DNA of 64,000 bases from Propionispora hippei DSM 15287 (GTDB taxonomy: Bacteria; Bacillota; Negativicutes; Propionisporales; Propionisporaceae): NCBI RefSeq assembly GCF_900141835.1, contig NZ_FQZD01000010.1:1-64000 (forward strand), in the 5' to 3' direction. Made by a program: the position numbers and the translations under genes. The stretch's first letter is position 1. Every line of letters begins with the position of its first letter. The notes beneath the pieces were generated by a model that made no database searches, was not told the DNA's origin, and saw nothing but the letters and a program-made list of their open reading frames with translations. This document shows, piece after piece, positions 26,299 through 35,696 of the stretch.

Positions 26299-27188
26299 GA
26301 AATACATTTGTAGATTGTTTAATGGAACAGGCAGAACAGGATGAGGAAATCTATGTTATCATTGCTGATCTGGGTTTTTCTGTTTTTGAAAAATTTCAGG
26401 AAAAGTTTCCAGATCGTTTTCTTAACGTAGGTATAGCAGAACAAAATGCAATTGGTGTGGCTGCAGGATTGGCATTGATGGGGAAAAAAGTCTATGTATA
26501 TAGCATCATTCCCTTTGTAACTATGCGTTGTTTTGAGCAAATTCGGATTGATATAGCGTATATGAATAGCAATGTTAAGCTCGTGGGGGTTGGTGCTGGC
26601 TATTCTTACGGTCCCGCCGGAACTACTCATCATGCGATAGAGGATATAGCAATTATGCGAGCTTTGCCGAACATGACTGTTTGCTGCCCGGGCGATCCTG
26701 TGGAAGCCAGGGAAATAGTAAGGCAAAGTTTTGAACATACGGGTCCTATGTATATTAGATTGGGAAAAAATGGAGAAAATGTAATTCACTCCAGTGGTAC
26801 AAAAATAGAAATCGGTAAAGCTGTTACAGTCAATGAAGGAAAAGATCTATCGATCATAACTACCAGCAATATGTTGGAAGAAGGAGTAAAACTGGTACAA
26901 AAGTACAAAGAAACAGGAAAAATGGCAGCACTTATTTCTATGCCGACGATAAAGCCTCTAGATAAAGAATACATTCTGAAGCTTATTGATAGAAAGGTTC
27001 CGATTATAACATTGGAAGAACATAGCATCATTGGTGGATTGGGAAGCGCAGTGGCGGAGATCATCGCAGAAAGTGGCAAAGGTGTGTCGTTTAGAAGAAT
27101 TGGGATACAGGATGAATACTCTCATTATATAGGTTCGCAGCAATACTTAAGAAATAAGTTAGTTGAAATAGATACTATATACTATTAA
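26295..27188 (+). CDS. Transketolase-like protein, C-terminal subunit
   Basis: This 297-residue protein contains the pyrimidine-binding domain with the catalytic glutamate in FLNVGIAEQNAIGVAAGLA (about 45-63), the motif GPAGTTHHAIEDIAIMRALP, and a C-terminal transketolase domain (IITLEEHSIIGGLGSAVAEI). The ATG overlaps the stop of the N-terminal subunit (ATGA), so the two are translationally coupled. Together they form one complete ThDP enzyme. It is probably not a housekeeping transketolase, because it sits among sugar-modifying genes and is split. Confidence 0.88.
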   Translation: MRNTFVDCLMEQAEQDEEIYVIIADLGFSVFEKFQEKFPDRFLNVGIAEQNAIGVAAGLALMGKKVYVYSIIPFVTMRCFEQIRIDIAYMNSNVKLVGVGAGYSYGPAGTTHHAIEDIAIMRALPNMTVCCPGDPVEAREIVRQSFEHTGPMYIRLGKNGENVIHSSGTKIEIGKAVTVNEGKDLSIITTSNMLEEGVKLVQKYKETGKMAALISMPTIKPLDKEYILKLIDRKVPIITLEEHSIIGGLGSAVAEIIAESGKGVSFRRIGIQDEYSHYIGSQQYLRNKLVEIDTIYY

Positions 27189-27205
27189 ACTTTGGAGGAA
27201 CCAAG

Positions 27206-28156
27206 ATGAATGATTTTAGATTTACTATGATATCGGCAGGCTTTGAGCATGGGGGGAATGTAACGCATCGGCACTTAGATGGACATCCTCAGTTATTGGT
27301 ATATCCTTTTGAATCTCAGCTGGGCAACCGACAATTCAATGATTTCCTAGCTTCTGTGGAAAGAGTGCAATATAGATATCCAGAGTTTCCGGAAGGATTA
27401 AGTGCGGATGAACTGTATGAACAGATGATTGATGAAGAGTTAAAAACCTTCTTGCGGAAAAGAAATGGATCGAAATTTAAAGACGCTGATTTAATTATGG
27501 AAGAAGCAAAAAGAAAAGAATACTTCACAAACTTTTTGGGAGAAGCTCCTTTTCTTAGAAAGCAGGTGATTGAAGCTTTTTTTAAAGCAACATTTCTTGC
27601 ATGGGAAAACTATTATATGAAACCACAGGAAGATATGGTTCACGTTGGCTATTCGCCGGCAATTGGTATTGATGCTCGTCGTATGATTAAGGATTTTCCC
27701 AACATGAAAATCATACATATTATTCGTAATCCTTTTTCCGCATATCGTGATACAAAGCGCAGACCGTTTCCTCAATCTCTGGATCGATACCTTATTACCT
27801 GGAATATTTATCACTCTACTGTAGAAATGTATGAAAAACTATATCCCCAGAATGTAAAAATTTTTAGGTATGAAGATTTAGTATCTGATAAAAAAAGTTT
27901 TATGCAGAATGTGGCGGAATTTATTGGAGTAGAATTTCATGAATCGATGCTCTATCCAAGCTGGAACGGAAAAGAAATTAAGGAATTAATTGCTCCCTGG
28001 GGAACTGTGTTAAAGAGTACGGAAGATTACAATAGGGGAATTATAGAAGAACTTTCAAAGGAGGAAAAGTTTCAGATAGCTGTAGGGACAAAAGCATTAG
28101 CTAAACACTTTGGATATAATGAAATTTCTTACTTAAGTGAGCTATATGCTAAGTAA
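27206..28156 (+). CDS. Sulfotransferase-family protein
   Basis: In this 316-residue protein, the segment MKIIHIIRNPFSAYRDTKRR (about 168-187) is the 3'-phosphate-binding motif of PAPS-dependent sulfotransferases, and IFRYEDLVSDKKSFMQNVAEF is the following conserved helix. The N-terminal P-loop equivalent (ISAGFEHGGNVTHRHL) is unusual and lacks the common SxxRSGS pattern, so activity is not certain. If active, it would transfer sulfate to a sugar or protein hydroxyl. Its place in the cluster suggests a sulfated glycan. The start is ATG 27206, after GGAGG. The 3' end overlaps the next gene. Confidence 0.78.
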   Translation: MNDFRFTMISAGFEHGGNVTHRHLDGHPQLLVYPFESQLGNRQFNDFLASVERVQYRYPEFPEGLSADELYEQMIDEELKTFLRKRNGSKFKDADLIMEEAKRKEYFTNFLGEAPFLRKQVIEAFFKATFLAWENYYMKPQEDMVHVGYSPAIGIDARRMIKDFPNMKIIHIIRNPFSAYRDTKRRPFPQSLDRYLITWNIYHSTVEMYEKLYPQNVKIFRYEDLVSDKKSFMQNVAEFIGVEFHESMLYPSWNGKEIKELIAPWGTVLKSTEDYNRGIIEELSKEEKFQIAVGTKALAKHFGYNEISYLSELYAK

Positions 28157-29042
28157 GCTGTATCATTTCGAAAAAAATCTCGTTGTCGATCAAATGCATA
28201 AAGAGGCTGTGCTGTCAGCTTTGATTGAGTATTTAAAAAGAGAAGGAAGGAATGCTCATGTAGATTCCTTCCTTTGTAAAGGAACTTTGGGAATTGTAGC
28301 GGCTATTACTGTAGACGGAAAAAAAATGATTGCTAAATCTCATCTGGATGGAGAGAGATATCAATGTAATCTTAAAAAGGAATATTCAGTTTTGTCTAAG
28401 TTATACAAAGAGACTTTGAATATTTCAATAATTAACCTTGCAGTTTTAGATAAAGAATATAGCATTGTACTAATGGATATGCTTGAGCCAGTAACAGAAA
28501 GATTATCGCTAGTAACAATTCAAACATTAACCAATCAATATAAGACGCAGTTTAGTAAGATATCAAAAGAATTGTTTAAAAAAGATTATAGTATAAATGA
28601 ACTCATGAATTGGGGAAACAGGGCTTTAGCAGTTTTAGCTGAAAATAAATTAATTAGTAAGAATATAGCTGATTGTATTCAACAGGTTTTTAGTCAGAAT
28701 AGCGAGTTGTTATTAAAAGAGCCAATGATTTTTTGCCATGGTGATTTGAGTAATAAGAATATCATGAGAAAGGATAATCAATATGTAGTTTTGGATTGGG
28801 AAGATGCATTCTTAGGCGTCGATGGGTATGATGAGATCTATTGGTTGACTTTTTTAGATCAGGCTGATTATTTGAAAAAGTCCCACTTAGTCCGCCATGG
28901 ATTATATACAATTAGGACACAGTATCTTTTATTATTAATTGTTCTTTTGAAATCGTATATCTCATTTAGAAATCAATCGTATCTAATGAATCACATTTCA
29001 TTTGAAATACGTTTAAGAAAAGTTTTGGAGTTATTTGTTTAA
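28146..29042 (+). CDS. APH/choline-kinase-fold phosphotransferase
   Basis: This is a protein of about 298 residues. The catalytic loop MIFCHGDLSNKNIM and the metal site VVLDWEDAFLG give the HGDxxxxN...D pattern of aminoglycoside phosphotransferase-like kinases. The ATP lysine is probably in GKKMIAKSHLDGE. In glycan clusters, such kinases usually phosphorylate a sugar, choline or a related small molecule rather than an antibiotic. The start is ATG 28146 or the earlier in-frame GTG 28137; both overlap the sulfotransferase gene by a few codons, so the pair is coupled. The gene is strongly AT-rich. It is the last gene of the glycan island. Confidence 0.78.
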   Translation: MLSKLYHFEKNLVVDQMHKEAVLSALIEYLKREGRNAHVDSFLCKGTLGIVAAITVDGKKMIAKSHLDGERYQCNLKKEYSVLSKLYKETLNISIINLAVLDKEYSIVLMDMLEPVTERLSLVTIQTLTNQYKTQFSKISKELFKKDYSINELMNWGNRALAVLAENKLISKNIADCIQQVFSQNSELLLKEPMIFCHGDLSNKNIMRKDNQYVVLDWEDAFLGVDGYDEIYWLTFLDQADYLKKSHLVRHGLYTIRTQYLLLLIVLLKSYISFRNQSYLMNHISFEIRLRKVLELFV

Positions 29043-29418
29043 TTCGTATTTTAGGGGACTATATTTGACATTATATTTATGCAATAGTTAATAAATTTAC
29101 TCTATACAGGGCTTGATTAATTATGATGTCTGATCTAAGGACGATTAACCAGTTACTCTGATTCCAGCATTATACTATGAAAAATTTTATCTACAGTCTT
29201 GTGATTACTAGGGGAACCCCAAGCAGCAAATTCTTTGAATTTGTGCAATGATAGAATGAAAACTCATTTAAAGTTAGTAAAATGAGTGATTGATAATAAA
29301 CGAGGCTGTCGTGTCTTTTCGATAGTCTCGTTTATTTTATTTTCCTTCCGACAAAAAATGATATAATAACCCTATTAAGGCTGTAGTTGTCTATATGCAG
29401 CAGAAACCGGAGAAGTCT
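29043..29418. other. Intergenic region between the glycan island and the Cache/GGDEF/EAL gene
   Basis: There is no credible gene. The first 250 bases are AT-rich and carry nothing I can name. A terminator lies at 29295-29345, and a TATAAT at 29362-29367 is the likely -10 of the next gene, with no clear -35 hexamer at the right distance. Confidence 0.5.
29295..29345. terminator. Terminator-like hairpin, possibly bidirectional
   Basis: The arms AATAAACGAGgCTgTCG and CGAtAGtCTCGTTTATT pair over 17 positions with two mismatches around a loop of about 8 bases. T-rich sequence follows on the plus strand (TTTTATTTTCC). Confidence 0.75.
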
Positions 29419-32352
29419 ATGTTTCAAACCGTACGGGAAAAATTATTTTTAAGTTTTTTACTGATTGCCCTGGTACCCTTACTGATTTTTGGTGTCAGTA
29501 CATATTTGCATATTACCAAGTCTTTGGAAAATGAACTGCAATTGACTACCGGCAAGGATATGGATCAGGCCAATCAATTTATTGTAAATATGCTGCAAAG
29601 CGTGAAAGAAGATGCCCGGATGTTTGCTGCCAACCCACTGGTAAAACAGGGGAAGCATGAGTTGCCGGTTCTTTATGATAAGCAGGAGGATATCCCGCCT
29701 GGCTATGCCAAACCGGATGGAACAGTAGCCAGCCGAATTTTTGCCGAATTTGAGCGTTATGCCTGGACTCACCCCAATGTGGCCTATGTCTATCTGGGAA
29801 CCGAAGACGGGGGATATTTGCAGTGGCCTCTAGACAAGGTGGGAAAGGCTGGCTACAATCCCAGGTATCGTCCCTGGTATAAGCAAGCGTTGCGAAATCC
29901 CGGCCAGGTTATGCTTTCTGAGCCGTATCCTTCTTTTCTCGGTGATAATTTTATCATCAGTACCACCACGACCGTAAACGATGAACAGGGACAGCTTATC
30001 GGAGTTATGGGAATTGACATAAGTCTGAACCAGCTATCTGAATTTGTGGGAGATTCCAATAAAAACAATCAAAACCCGTTGTTTTTGTTTACTCAAGACG
30101 GAATTGTCCTGACCCATTCTAATCCTGATATGCATTTTCAGCATATTTCGAAGCTGGATATTGGAACCCGTTCGGGTGAGGAAGACCGGGACCATGACTG
30201 GCACCGTTTGATTAGAGAACGGGAGGGGTTCTTTGCGACAACCATGCAGGGCAGGGACGTACTCATTCACTTCCAGACCTCTCCGGAGACAGGGTGGAAA
30301 CTGGCGACCGTTACCGATAAAGCCGGATTAATGGCAAAAAATCAGCAGGTGGCTGTTAACATTAGCCTGGCTGTCTTGTTATTACTCATTTTAATGGTTT
30401 GGACCATTCCTTTCATTACCCGTTTCTTAACCAGACCACTGGATGAAATTGTGGCTCATCTGAAGGAATTGCAAAAGGGCAATTTTATTGGGACATTGTC
30501 GTCGGCTATCCTGCGACGGGAGGATGAAATTGGCGAAGTGGCTCAGGCCGTAGATGTCATGCAAAAGGAGCGCTATCAGGCGGAGGAAGAATTAAAGAGA
30601 AGCAATGAAGAACTGGCTGGCTTATTTGAGCAGCTTACCAGTACGGAAGAGGAGCTGCGGGCCCAGTTTGAAGAATTGTGGGATAAACAAAAGAAAATTG
30701 AGAAAAGCGAGGAACGCTATCGTTTGGCTACGGAAGGTGCCAATGATGCGATCTGGGACTGGGATCTCCGGACCAATCAGATGGTTATTTCCAAACGCTG
30801 GTTGGAGCAATTGCCCTGGTCGGCTGAAGCGGATGTGGAGGTGGCTAAGCTATGGTGGCAAAGCATTCATCCTGATGATCTGGCCCAGACTGATGCCTGC
30901 TTACGGGAGCATCTAACCGGGCAAACGGCCGTGTATCTTTGCGAATACCGGATTAAGGACAAACGGGGGCAGGATTTATGGGTTATGGCCCGCGGGAAGG
31001 CCTTATTTGATGAGAATGGAACGGCTGTACGCATGGCGGGCTCGTTCACCAATATCACGGAACACAAAATGCGGGAATTGCAAATTCAGCATATGGCCTA
31101 TTATGATTCTTTGACCGGCTTGCCCAACCGGATGGCTATTGTAGAGCAACTGGCGGCTGAGACGAAGCAGCAAGCAGCTCAGGGGGCTATTTTATTTATT
31201 GATTTGGATAACTTTAAACTGGTCAATGACTCTTTCGGCTATGCGCAGGGTGACCGGCTGCTGGTCGATGTGGCCCGGCAGCTCCAGGTGATTGCCGGGG
31301 AGCATTTTGTAGCCCGGCTGGGCGGCGATGAGTTTATTATCCTGCTGAAAGGCATTGTGAAACCTGCCGAGGTGGAAACGTTGGCCAAGCAGATCCCTAA
31401 GGCAATTGATCAGCCTTTTGGTGCCGATGATAACTATTTTATGGTGACTTCCAGTGTCGGGATTGCCCTGTATCCCCAAGACGGCAATCAGCCTGATAAA
31501 TTAATGCGAAGTGCCGATATCGCTCTCCATCAGGCTAAGCGGAAGGGGAAATCCTGCTATCAGTGGTTTCAGGAACGGTTTGAACAGCAGATGCTGGCAC
31601 GCTTATACATGGAAAAAGGGCTGCGCGAGGCGATTGCCAACAATCATCTGGTACTTCACTATCAGCCTATTGTGGATCTGGTGACAGGTACGACGGTAGG
31701 TCTGGAAGCACTGGTTCGTTGGCAGCATCCTGAGAGGGGACTTGCCTTTCCCGATCAGTTTATGTCGGTAGCCGAAGAGAGCGGTCTGATTATCGATATG
31801 GGACAATGGGTGCTGCGCACCGCCTGTCGTTTTGGTAAAGAGTTGCTGGATAAGAGTAAGAAACTTAATCTGGCGGTTAACGTATCGGTGAAGGAACTGC
31901 TGCAGGCTGATTTTGTTGATCAAGTAGCTCTGGTTTTATCCGAAACGGCTTTTCCCAGCCGTTATTTGGAATTGGAGATTGTGGAGACGCTATTAATTGA
32001 AAATTTTTCTGTGGTCATTCCTAAGCTGCGGGCGTTACGGTCGATGGGAGTACAAATTTCATTGGACGATTTTGGTACCGGCTACAGTTCGTTGCATTAC
32101 TTAACGGAGTTACCGATTGATGTCATTAAAATTGACCGTTCTTTTCTGGCCGGTGCTATGGAAAGCAATAAACAGGCTGCCATTGTGGAAACCATGGTAG
32201 CTTTGGCCCACCGGCTGCAGTTGACGGTGGTGGCCGAAGGCGTGGAAACCGAGGAGCAACGGCAATTTCTTAAACAGTTGTGCTGTGATAAGGTGCAAGG
32301 GTATCTGATCAGCAAACCTGTAGATCAGGCCAAAGTGTACGAACTGATTTGA
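29419..32352 (+). CDS. Membrane Cache-HAMP-PAS-GGDEF-EAL cyclic-di-GMP protein
   Basis: This is a protein of about 977 residues. Domain order: a membrane helix at about 10-30 (SFLLIALVPLLIFGV); an extracytoplasmic double-Cache sensor to about 310; a second membrane helix (ISLAVLLLLILMVWTI); HAMP; a short coiled coil; PAS (about 435-560); GGDEF with an intact catalytic ARLGGDEFIILL; and EAL with LEALVRWQHPERG, SLDDFGTGYSSL, IKIDRSFL and VAEGVET. Both catalytic motifs look complete, so it could make and degrade c-di-GMP. The ligand is unknown. ATG 29419 is preferred (GGAG 6 bases upstream) over ATG 29395. It is a likely controller of motility or adhesion. Confidence 0.93.
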   Translation: MFQTVREKLFLSFLLIALVPLLIFGVSTYLHITKSLENELQLTTGKDMDQANQFIVNMLQSVKEDARMFAANPLVKQGKHELPVLYDKQEDIPPGYAKPDGTVASRIFAEFERYAWTHPNVAYVYLGTEDGGYLQWPLDKVGKAGYNPRYRPWYKQALRNPGQVMLSEPYPSFLGDNFIISTTTTVNDEQGQLIGVMGIDISLNQLSEFVGDSNKNNQNPLFLFTQDGIVLTHSNPDMHFQHISKLDIGTRSGEEDRDHDWHRLIREREGFFATTMQGRDVLIHFQTSPETGWKLATVTDKAGLMAKNQQVAVNISLAVLLLLILMVWTIPFITRFLTRPLDEIVAHLKELQKGNFIGTLSSAILRREDEIGEVAQAVDVMQKERYQAEEELKRSNEELAGLFEQLTSTEEELRAQFEELWDKQKKIEKSEERYRLATEGANDAIWDWDLRTNQMVISKRWLEQLPWSAEADVEVAKLWWQSIHPDDLAQTDACLREHLTGQTAVYLCEYRIKDKRGQDLWVMARGKALFDENGTAVRMAGSFTNITEHKMRELQIQHMAYYDSLTGLPNRMAIVEQLAAETKQQAAQGAILFIDLDNFKLVNDSFGYAQGDRLLVDVARQLQVIAGEHFVARLGGDEFIILLKGIVKPAEVETLAKQIPKAIDQPFGADDNYFMVTSSVGIALYPQDGNQPDKLMRSADIALHQAKRKGKSCYQWFQERFEQQMLARLYMEKGLREAIANNHLVLHYQPIVDLVTGTTVGLEALVRWQHPERGLAFPDQFMSVAEESGLIIDMGQWVLRTACRFGKELLDKSKKLNLAVNVSVKELLQADFVDQVALVLSETAFPSRYLELEIVETLLIENFSVVIPKLRALRSMGVQISLDDFGTGYSSLHYLTELPIDVIKIDRSFLAGAMESNKQAAIVETMVALAHRLQLTVVAEGVETEEQRQFLKQLCCDKVQGYLISKPVDQAKVYELI

Positions 32353-32384
32353 TGGACAGTCATAGAAAATAAATGTACAGCAAT

Positions 32385-32417
32385 AAAACCGGGAGGGTGA
32401 TACTCCTGGTTTTTCCA
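32385..32417 (+). terminator. Rho-independent terminator
   Basis: The stem AAAACCGGGAG/CTCCTGGTTTT with a 7-base loop is followed by T residues, directly after the GGDEF-EAL gene. Confidence 0.8.
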
Positions 32418-32549
32418 TTTAACAGGGAGAGCACATTGTTCGATATAATAAACGAGGATATCAAGGAATTACCAGAAAAGAGTCGAATTATGACTCAATA
32501 GGAAATGCTCGGCAGTATGAGCCGGTTAGGTAAAGGAGCTTTTGATACG

Positions 32550-33791
32550 ATGCGCATACCGTTAGTGGATTTACAGCAGCAGACGCAGGCTATTAAACCG
32601 CAGGTACTGGACAAGATCGGGGCCTTGCTGGATAGCACGTCTTTTATCATGGGGAAGGAAGTACAAAATCTGGAACAGCAGTTTGCCGGTCTGGCCGGTA
32701 CGAAGCAGGCTATTGCCTGCAACAGCGGCACCGACGCGCTGGTGCTTATCTTGGAAGCGATGGGAATCGGGGCCGGCGATGAAGTAATTACGACGCCGTT
32801 TACCTTTTTTGCCACGGCCGAGAGTATTTCACGGGTAGGAGCTATCCCTGTTTTTGCCGATGTGGATCGCAAAACGTTCAACCTGGATATCAACCGGGTG
32901 GCGGAAAAAATAACAGCCAAGACAAAAGCCATTTTGCCGGTACATATTTTTGGTCAGCCTGTAGATATGGAACCGCTCCTGCAAATAGCCCGGCAACATA
33001 AGCTGAAGGTGATAGAGGATGCCTGTCAGGCGGTAGGCGCCACTTACACACTGGCGGACGGGACGGTAAAGGCCGTCGGTTCCTTGGGCGATGCAGCCGC
33101 CTTTTCCTTCTATCCCACCAAGAATTTAGGTGCCTTTGGCGATGGCGGCATGATGACAACTGATGATGCCGAGCTGGCCCAGATTGTAAAGGCTTTACGG
33201 GTGCACGGCAGCGGGATGAGCGGTAAAGCGGCCTATGAACTATTAACGGGTGAAGCGGTTGAGTTGGGGCTTGAAGGGCAAAATCAAACGGATGCTACCG
33301 TTTATGACCCGACTAAGTATTTTAATTTTCTGATCGGCATGAATAGCCGGTTGGATGCTTTGCAGGCGGCTATTTTGACTGTTAAGCTGGAAAAGCTGCG
33401 TCAATGGAACGACCAACGGCGTCAGCTTAGCCTGCGCTATACTGCCTTATTGGAAGACTGCGGGCTATTGGCTAAAGTCGTCCCCCAACAAAGCTTGCCG
33501 CAGGCAGAGTCAGTATATCATCTGTATGTGGTTGTCTGCGAGGAACGGGATGGTTTGGCGGAATTTTTACAAAGTAAAGGCATTACCACAGGTATTTACT
33601 ATCCGGTTCCCTTGCATCTGCAAAAGGTATACCAAATGGGGCGGTACAAGCTGGGCTATAAGCCAGGCGATCTGCCTGTCAGTGAGTGGCTCAGTCAGCG
33701 GACGATGGCGCTGCCCTTGTTCCCGGAAATGACAGTGGAGCAGCAAGACTACATTGTTGCGGCAATCAGACAATTTTATACGGAGAGGTAA
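32550..33791 (+). CDS. DegT/DnrJ/EryC1 aminotransferase (WbpE-like)
   Basis: In this 413-residue PLP enzyme, [16 protein letters not shown] holds the PLP lysine, and the N-terminal IPLVDLQQQ and [15 protein letters not shown] are typical. Neighbours homologous to wbpD, wbpA and wbpB show the substrate: UDP-2-acetamido-3-keto-glucuronate, aminated at C3 to UDP-GlcNAc(3NH2)A. ATG 32550 is chosen because AAGGAG lies 11 bases upstream; a longer frame from 32505 lacks a ribosome site. A weak TATAAT box is present at 32444-32449. It is the first gene of a four-gene operon. Confidence 0.9.
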   Translation: MRIPLVDLQQQTQAIKPQVLDKIGALLDSTSFIMGKEVQNLEQQFAGLAGTKQAIACNSGTDALVLILEAMGIGAGDEVITTPFTFFATAESISRVGAIPVFADVDRKTFNLDINRVAEKITAKTKAILPVHIFGQPVDMEPLLQIARQHKLKVIEDACQAVGATYTLADGTVKAVGSLGDAAAFSFYPTKNLGAFGDGGMMTTDDAELAQIVKALRVHGSGMSGKAAYELLTGEAVELGLEGQNQTDATVYDPTKYFNFLIGMNSRLDALQAAILTVKLEKLRQWNDQRRQLSLRYTALLEDCGLLAKVVPQQSLPQAESVYHLYVVVCEERDGLAEFLQSKGITTGIYYPVPLHLQKVYQMGRYKLGYKPGDLPVSEWLSQRTMALPLFPEMTVEQQDYIVAAIRQFYTER

Positions 33792-33795
33792 GAGG

Positions 33796-34374
33796 ATGGA
33801 ACAGGATTATTTTGTGCATGAGTCCAGCTATGTAGATCAGCCCTGCCGGATCGGCAGTGGCACAAAGATATGGCATTTCACTCACGTCATGGCTAATTCG
33901 GTGATTGGTGAAAATTGCAATATCGGACAGAATGTGGTGATCTCGCCGGAGGTCGTACTGGGGAACAACGTAAAGATTCAAAATAACGTGTCAGTATATA
34001 CCGGCGTGATTTGTGAGGATGATGTGTTCCTCGGGCCTTCCTGTGTGTTTACCAATGTGATTAATCCGCGCAGTCATGTCAGTCGTAAGGCTGAGTATAG
34101 GGAAACTTTGCTTTGCCGCGGTGCCTCGATCGGGGCCAATGCGACCATTGTCTGCGGTCACCGGATCGGACGGTACGCTTTTATCGGCGCTGGTGCGGTA
34201 GTCACTAAGGATGTTCCCGACTATGCTCTCTTGGTTGGTAATCCGGCCAGGCAGCGAGGCTGGGTTTGCCAGTGCGGCGAAAAACTTTCCTTCCAAGAAA
34301 CAACGGCTGCCTGTCAGGCTTGCGGTGCACAATATCACCTGGAAGCGGGCTGCGTGAAGGAAGTGAGTATATGA
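33796..34374 (+). CDS. Left-handed beta-helix N-acetyltransferase (WbpD-like)
   Basis: This 192-residue protein has hexapeptide repeats from about 15 to 150 ([55 protein letters not shown]), as in WbpD/WlbB trimeric acetyltransferases, which acetylate the 3-amino group of UDP-GlcNAc(3NH2)A. The last 45 residues carry a small zinc ribbon (CQCG...CQACG) not needed for the core enzyme. ATG 33796 follows GAGAGG. It overlaps the next gene by ATGA. Confidence 0.9.
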   Translation: MEQDYFVHESSYVDQPCRIGSGTKIWHFTHVMANSVIGENCNIGQNVVISPEVVLGNNVKIQNNVSVYTGVICEDDVFLGPSCVFTNVINPRSHVSRKAEYRETLLCRGASIGANATIVCGHRIGRYAFIGAGAVVTKDVPDYALLVGNPARQRGWVCQCGEKLSFQETTAACQACGAQYHLEAGCVKEVSI

Positions 34375-35681
34375 AAAAGCAAAGTATATTGACTAAAATT
34401 AAAGATAAAACAGCTCATCTAGGGGTAATCGGGTTAGGCTATGTAGGGTTGCCGCTGGCAGTAGAAAAAGCGAAGGCCGGCTACACTACTATTGGTTTCG
34501 ATGTACAGGACCAGAAAGTGGACATGGTCAACCGGGGCGAAAACTATATTGGTGATATTGTACCTGATGAGCTGCGCCAGGTGGTAAAGGCCGGCAAGCT
34601 GAAGGCCACCAAGGACTTTTCCTTTATCCGGGAAGTTGATTGTGTGGCTATTTGTGTTCCCACGCCGCTTGACATTTATCAGCAGCCCGACATTTCCTAT
34701 GTGGTGCAGTCCACGGCGGCCTTGGCCGAATACCTGCATCCCGGCATGCTGATTGTCCTGGAAAGCACTACCTATCCCGGTACGACGGAGGAAGTGGTAA
34801 AGCCGCTGCTGGAAAAGTCCGGGCTGATTGTCGGGAAGGATATTTTTCTGGCCTTTTCGCCGGAACGGGTTGATCCAGGCAATCAATTTTACAATACAAA
34901 GAACACTCCGAAGGTGGTCGGGGGGATTAGCCCGGCTTGTACCGAAGTGGCGGCAGCGCTTTATGAAAGCATTTTGGAAGGGAAAGTCCACCGTGTTTCC
35001 AGCCCGGCCGTGGCGGAGATGGAAAAGATTCTGGAAAATACTTACCGGAATATCAATATCGGTTTAGCCAATGAAATGGCTATTCTCTGCCATAAGATGG
35101 GGATTGACGTTTGGGAAGTTATTGATGCGGCCAAAAGCAAGCCCTACGGTTTTCAGGCCTTTTATCCGGGGCCTGGCGTTGGCGGGCACTGCATACCGAT
35201 CGACCCGTTTTATCTGACCTGGAAGGCCCGGGAATACGGCTATCATACCCGTCTGATCGAAACGGCGGGAGAAATCAACAATTACATGCCGGAATTTGTC
35301 CTGGAGCGCAGCATGAAACTGCTGAACCGCTCTGGCAAGGCTTTAAAGAATGCTCGTATTCTGGTGTTAGGTGTGGCTTATAAGCAGGACATTGATGACT
35401 GCCGCCAATCGCCGGCGCTGGATGTGATCGCTCTGCTGGAACGGTACGGGGCTAATGTGGTTTATCACGACCCCTTTGTTGCCAGCTTTACTTACAAAGG
35501 GAAAGACTATCAGTCCGCAGAGCTGACGGCGGAGAGTCTGCAAGCTGCCGATTTGGTGCTGCTCACTACCATGCACACCGGCTTTGATTATGACTTTATT
35601 CAGCGCCATGCCGCTCTGATTTTTGATACTAAAAATGCCTTCAAGGCTGTGACGGAACGGGACAACATTGAAAGATTATAG
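34371..35681 (+). CDS. UDP-N-acetylglucosamine 6-dehydrogenase (WbpA-like)
   Basis: This 436-residue protein has the NAD motif [20 protein letters not shown], the middle motif [16 protein letters not shown], and the catalytic cysteine in [16 protein letters not shown], the pattern of UDP-sugar 6-dehydrogenases of the UDP-GlcNAc class. It oxidises UDP-GlcNAc to UDP-GlcNAcA, the entry step of the pathway encoded by this four-gene set. ATG 34371 overlaps the wbpD-like stop; AAGGAAGTGA is upstream. Confidence 0.92.
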   Translation: MKKQSILTKIKDKTAHLGVIGLGYVGLPLAVEKAKAGYTTIGFDVQDQKVDMVNRGENYIGDIVPDELRQVVKAGKLKATKDFSFIREVDCVAICVPTPLDIYQQPDISYVVQSTAALAEYLHPGMLIVLESTTYPGTTEEVVKPLLEKSGLIVGKDIFLAFSPERVDPGNQFYNTKNTPKVVGGISPACTEVAAALYESILEGKVHRVSSPAVAEMEKILENTYRNINIGLANEMAILCHKMGIDVWEVIDAAKSKPYGFQAFYPGPGVGGHCIPIDPFYLTWKAREYGYHTRLIETAGEINNYMPEFVLERSMKLLNRSGKALKNARILVLGVAYKQDIDDCRQSPALDVIALLERYGANVVYHDPFVASFTYKGKDYQSAELTAESLQAADLVLLTTMHTGFDYDFIQRHAALIFDTKNAFKAVTERDNIERL

Positions 35682-35696
35682 GATGGGAAGGATACT

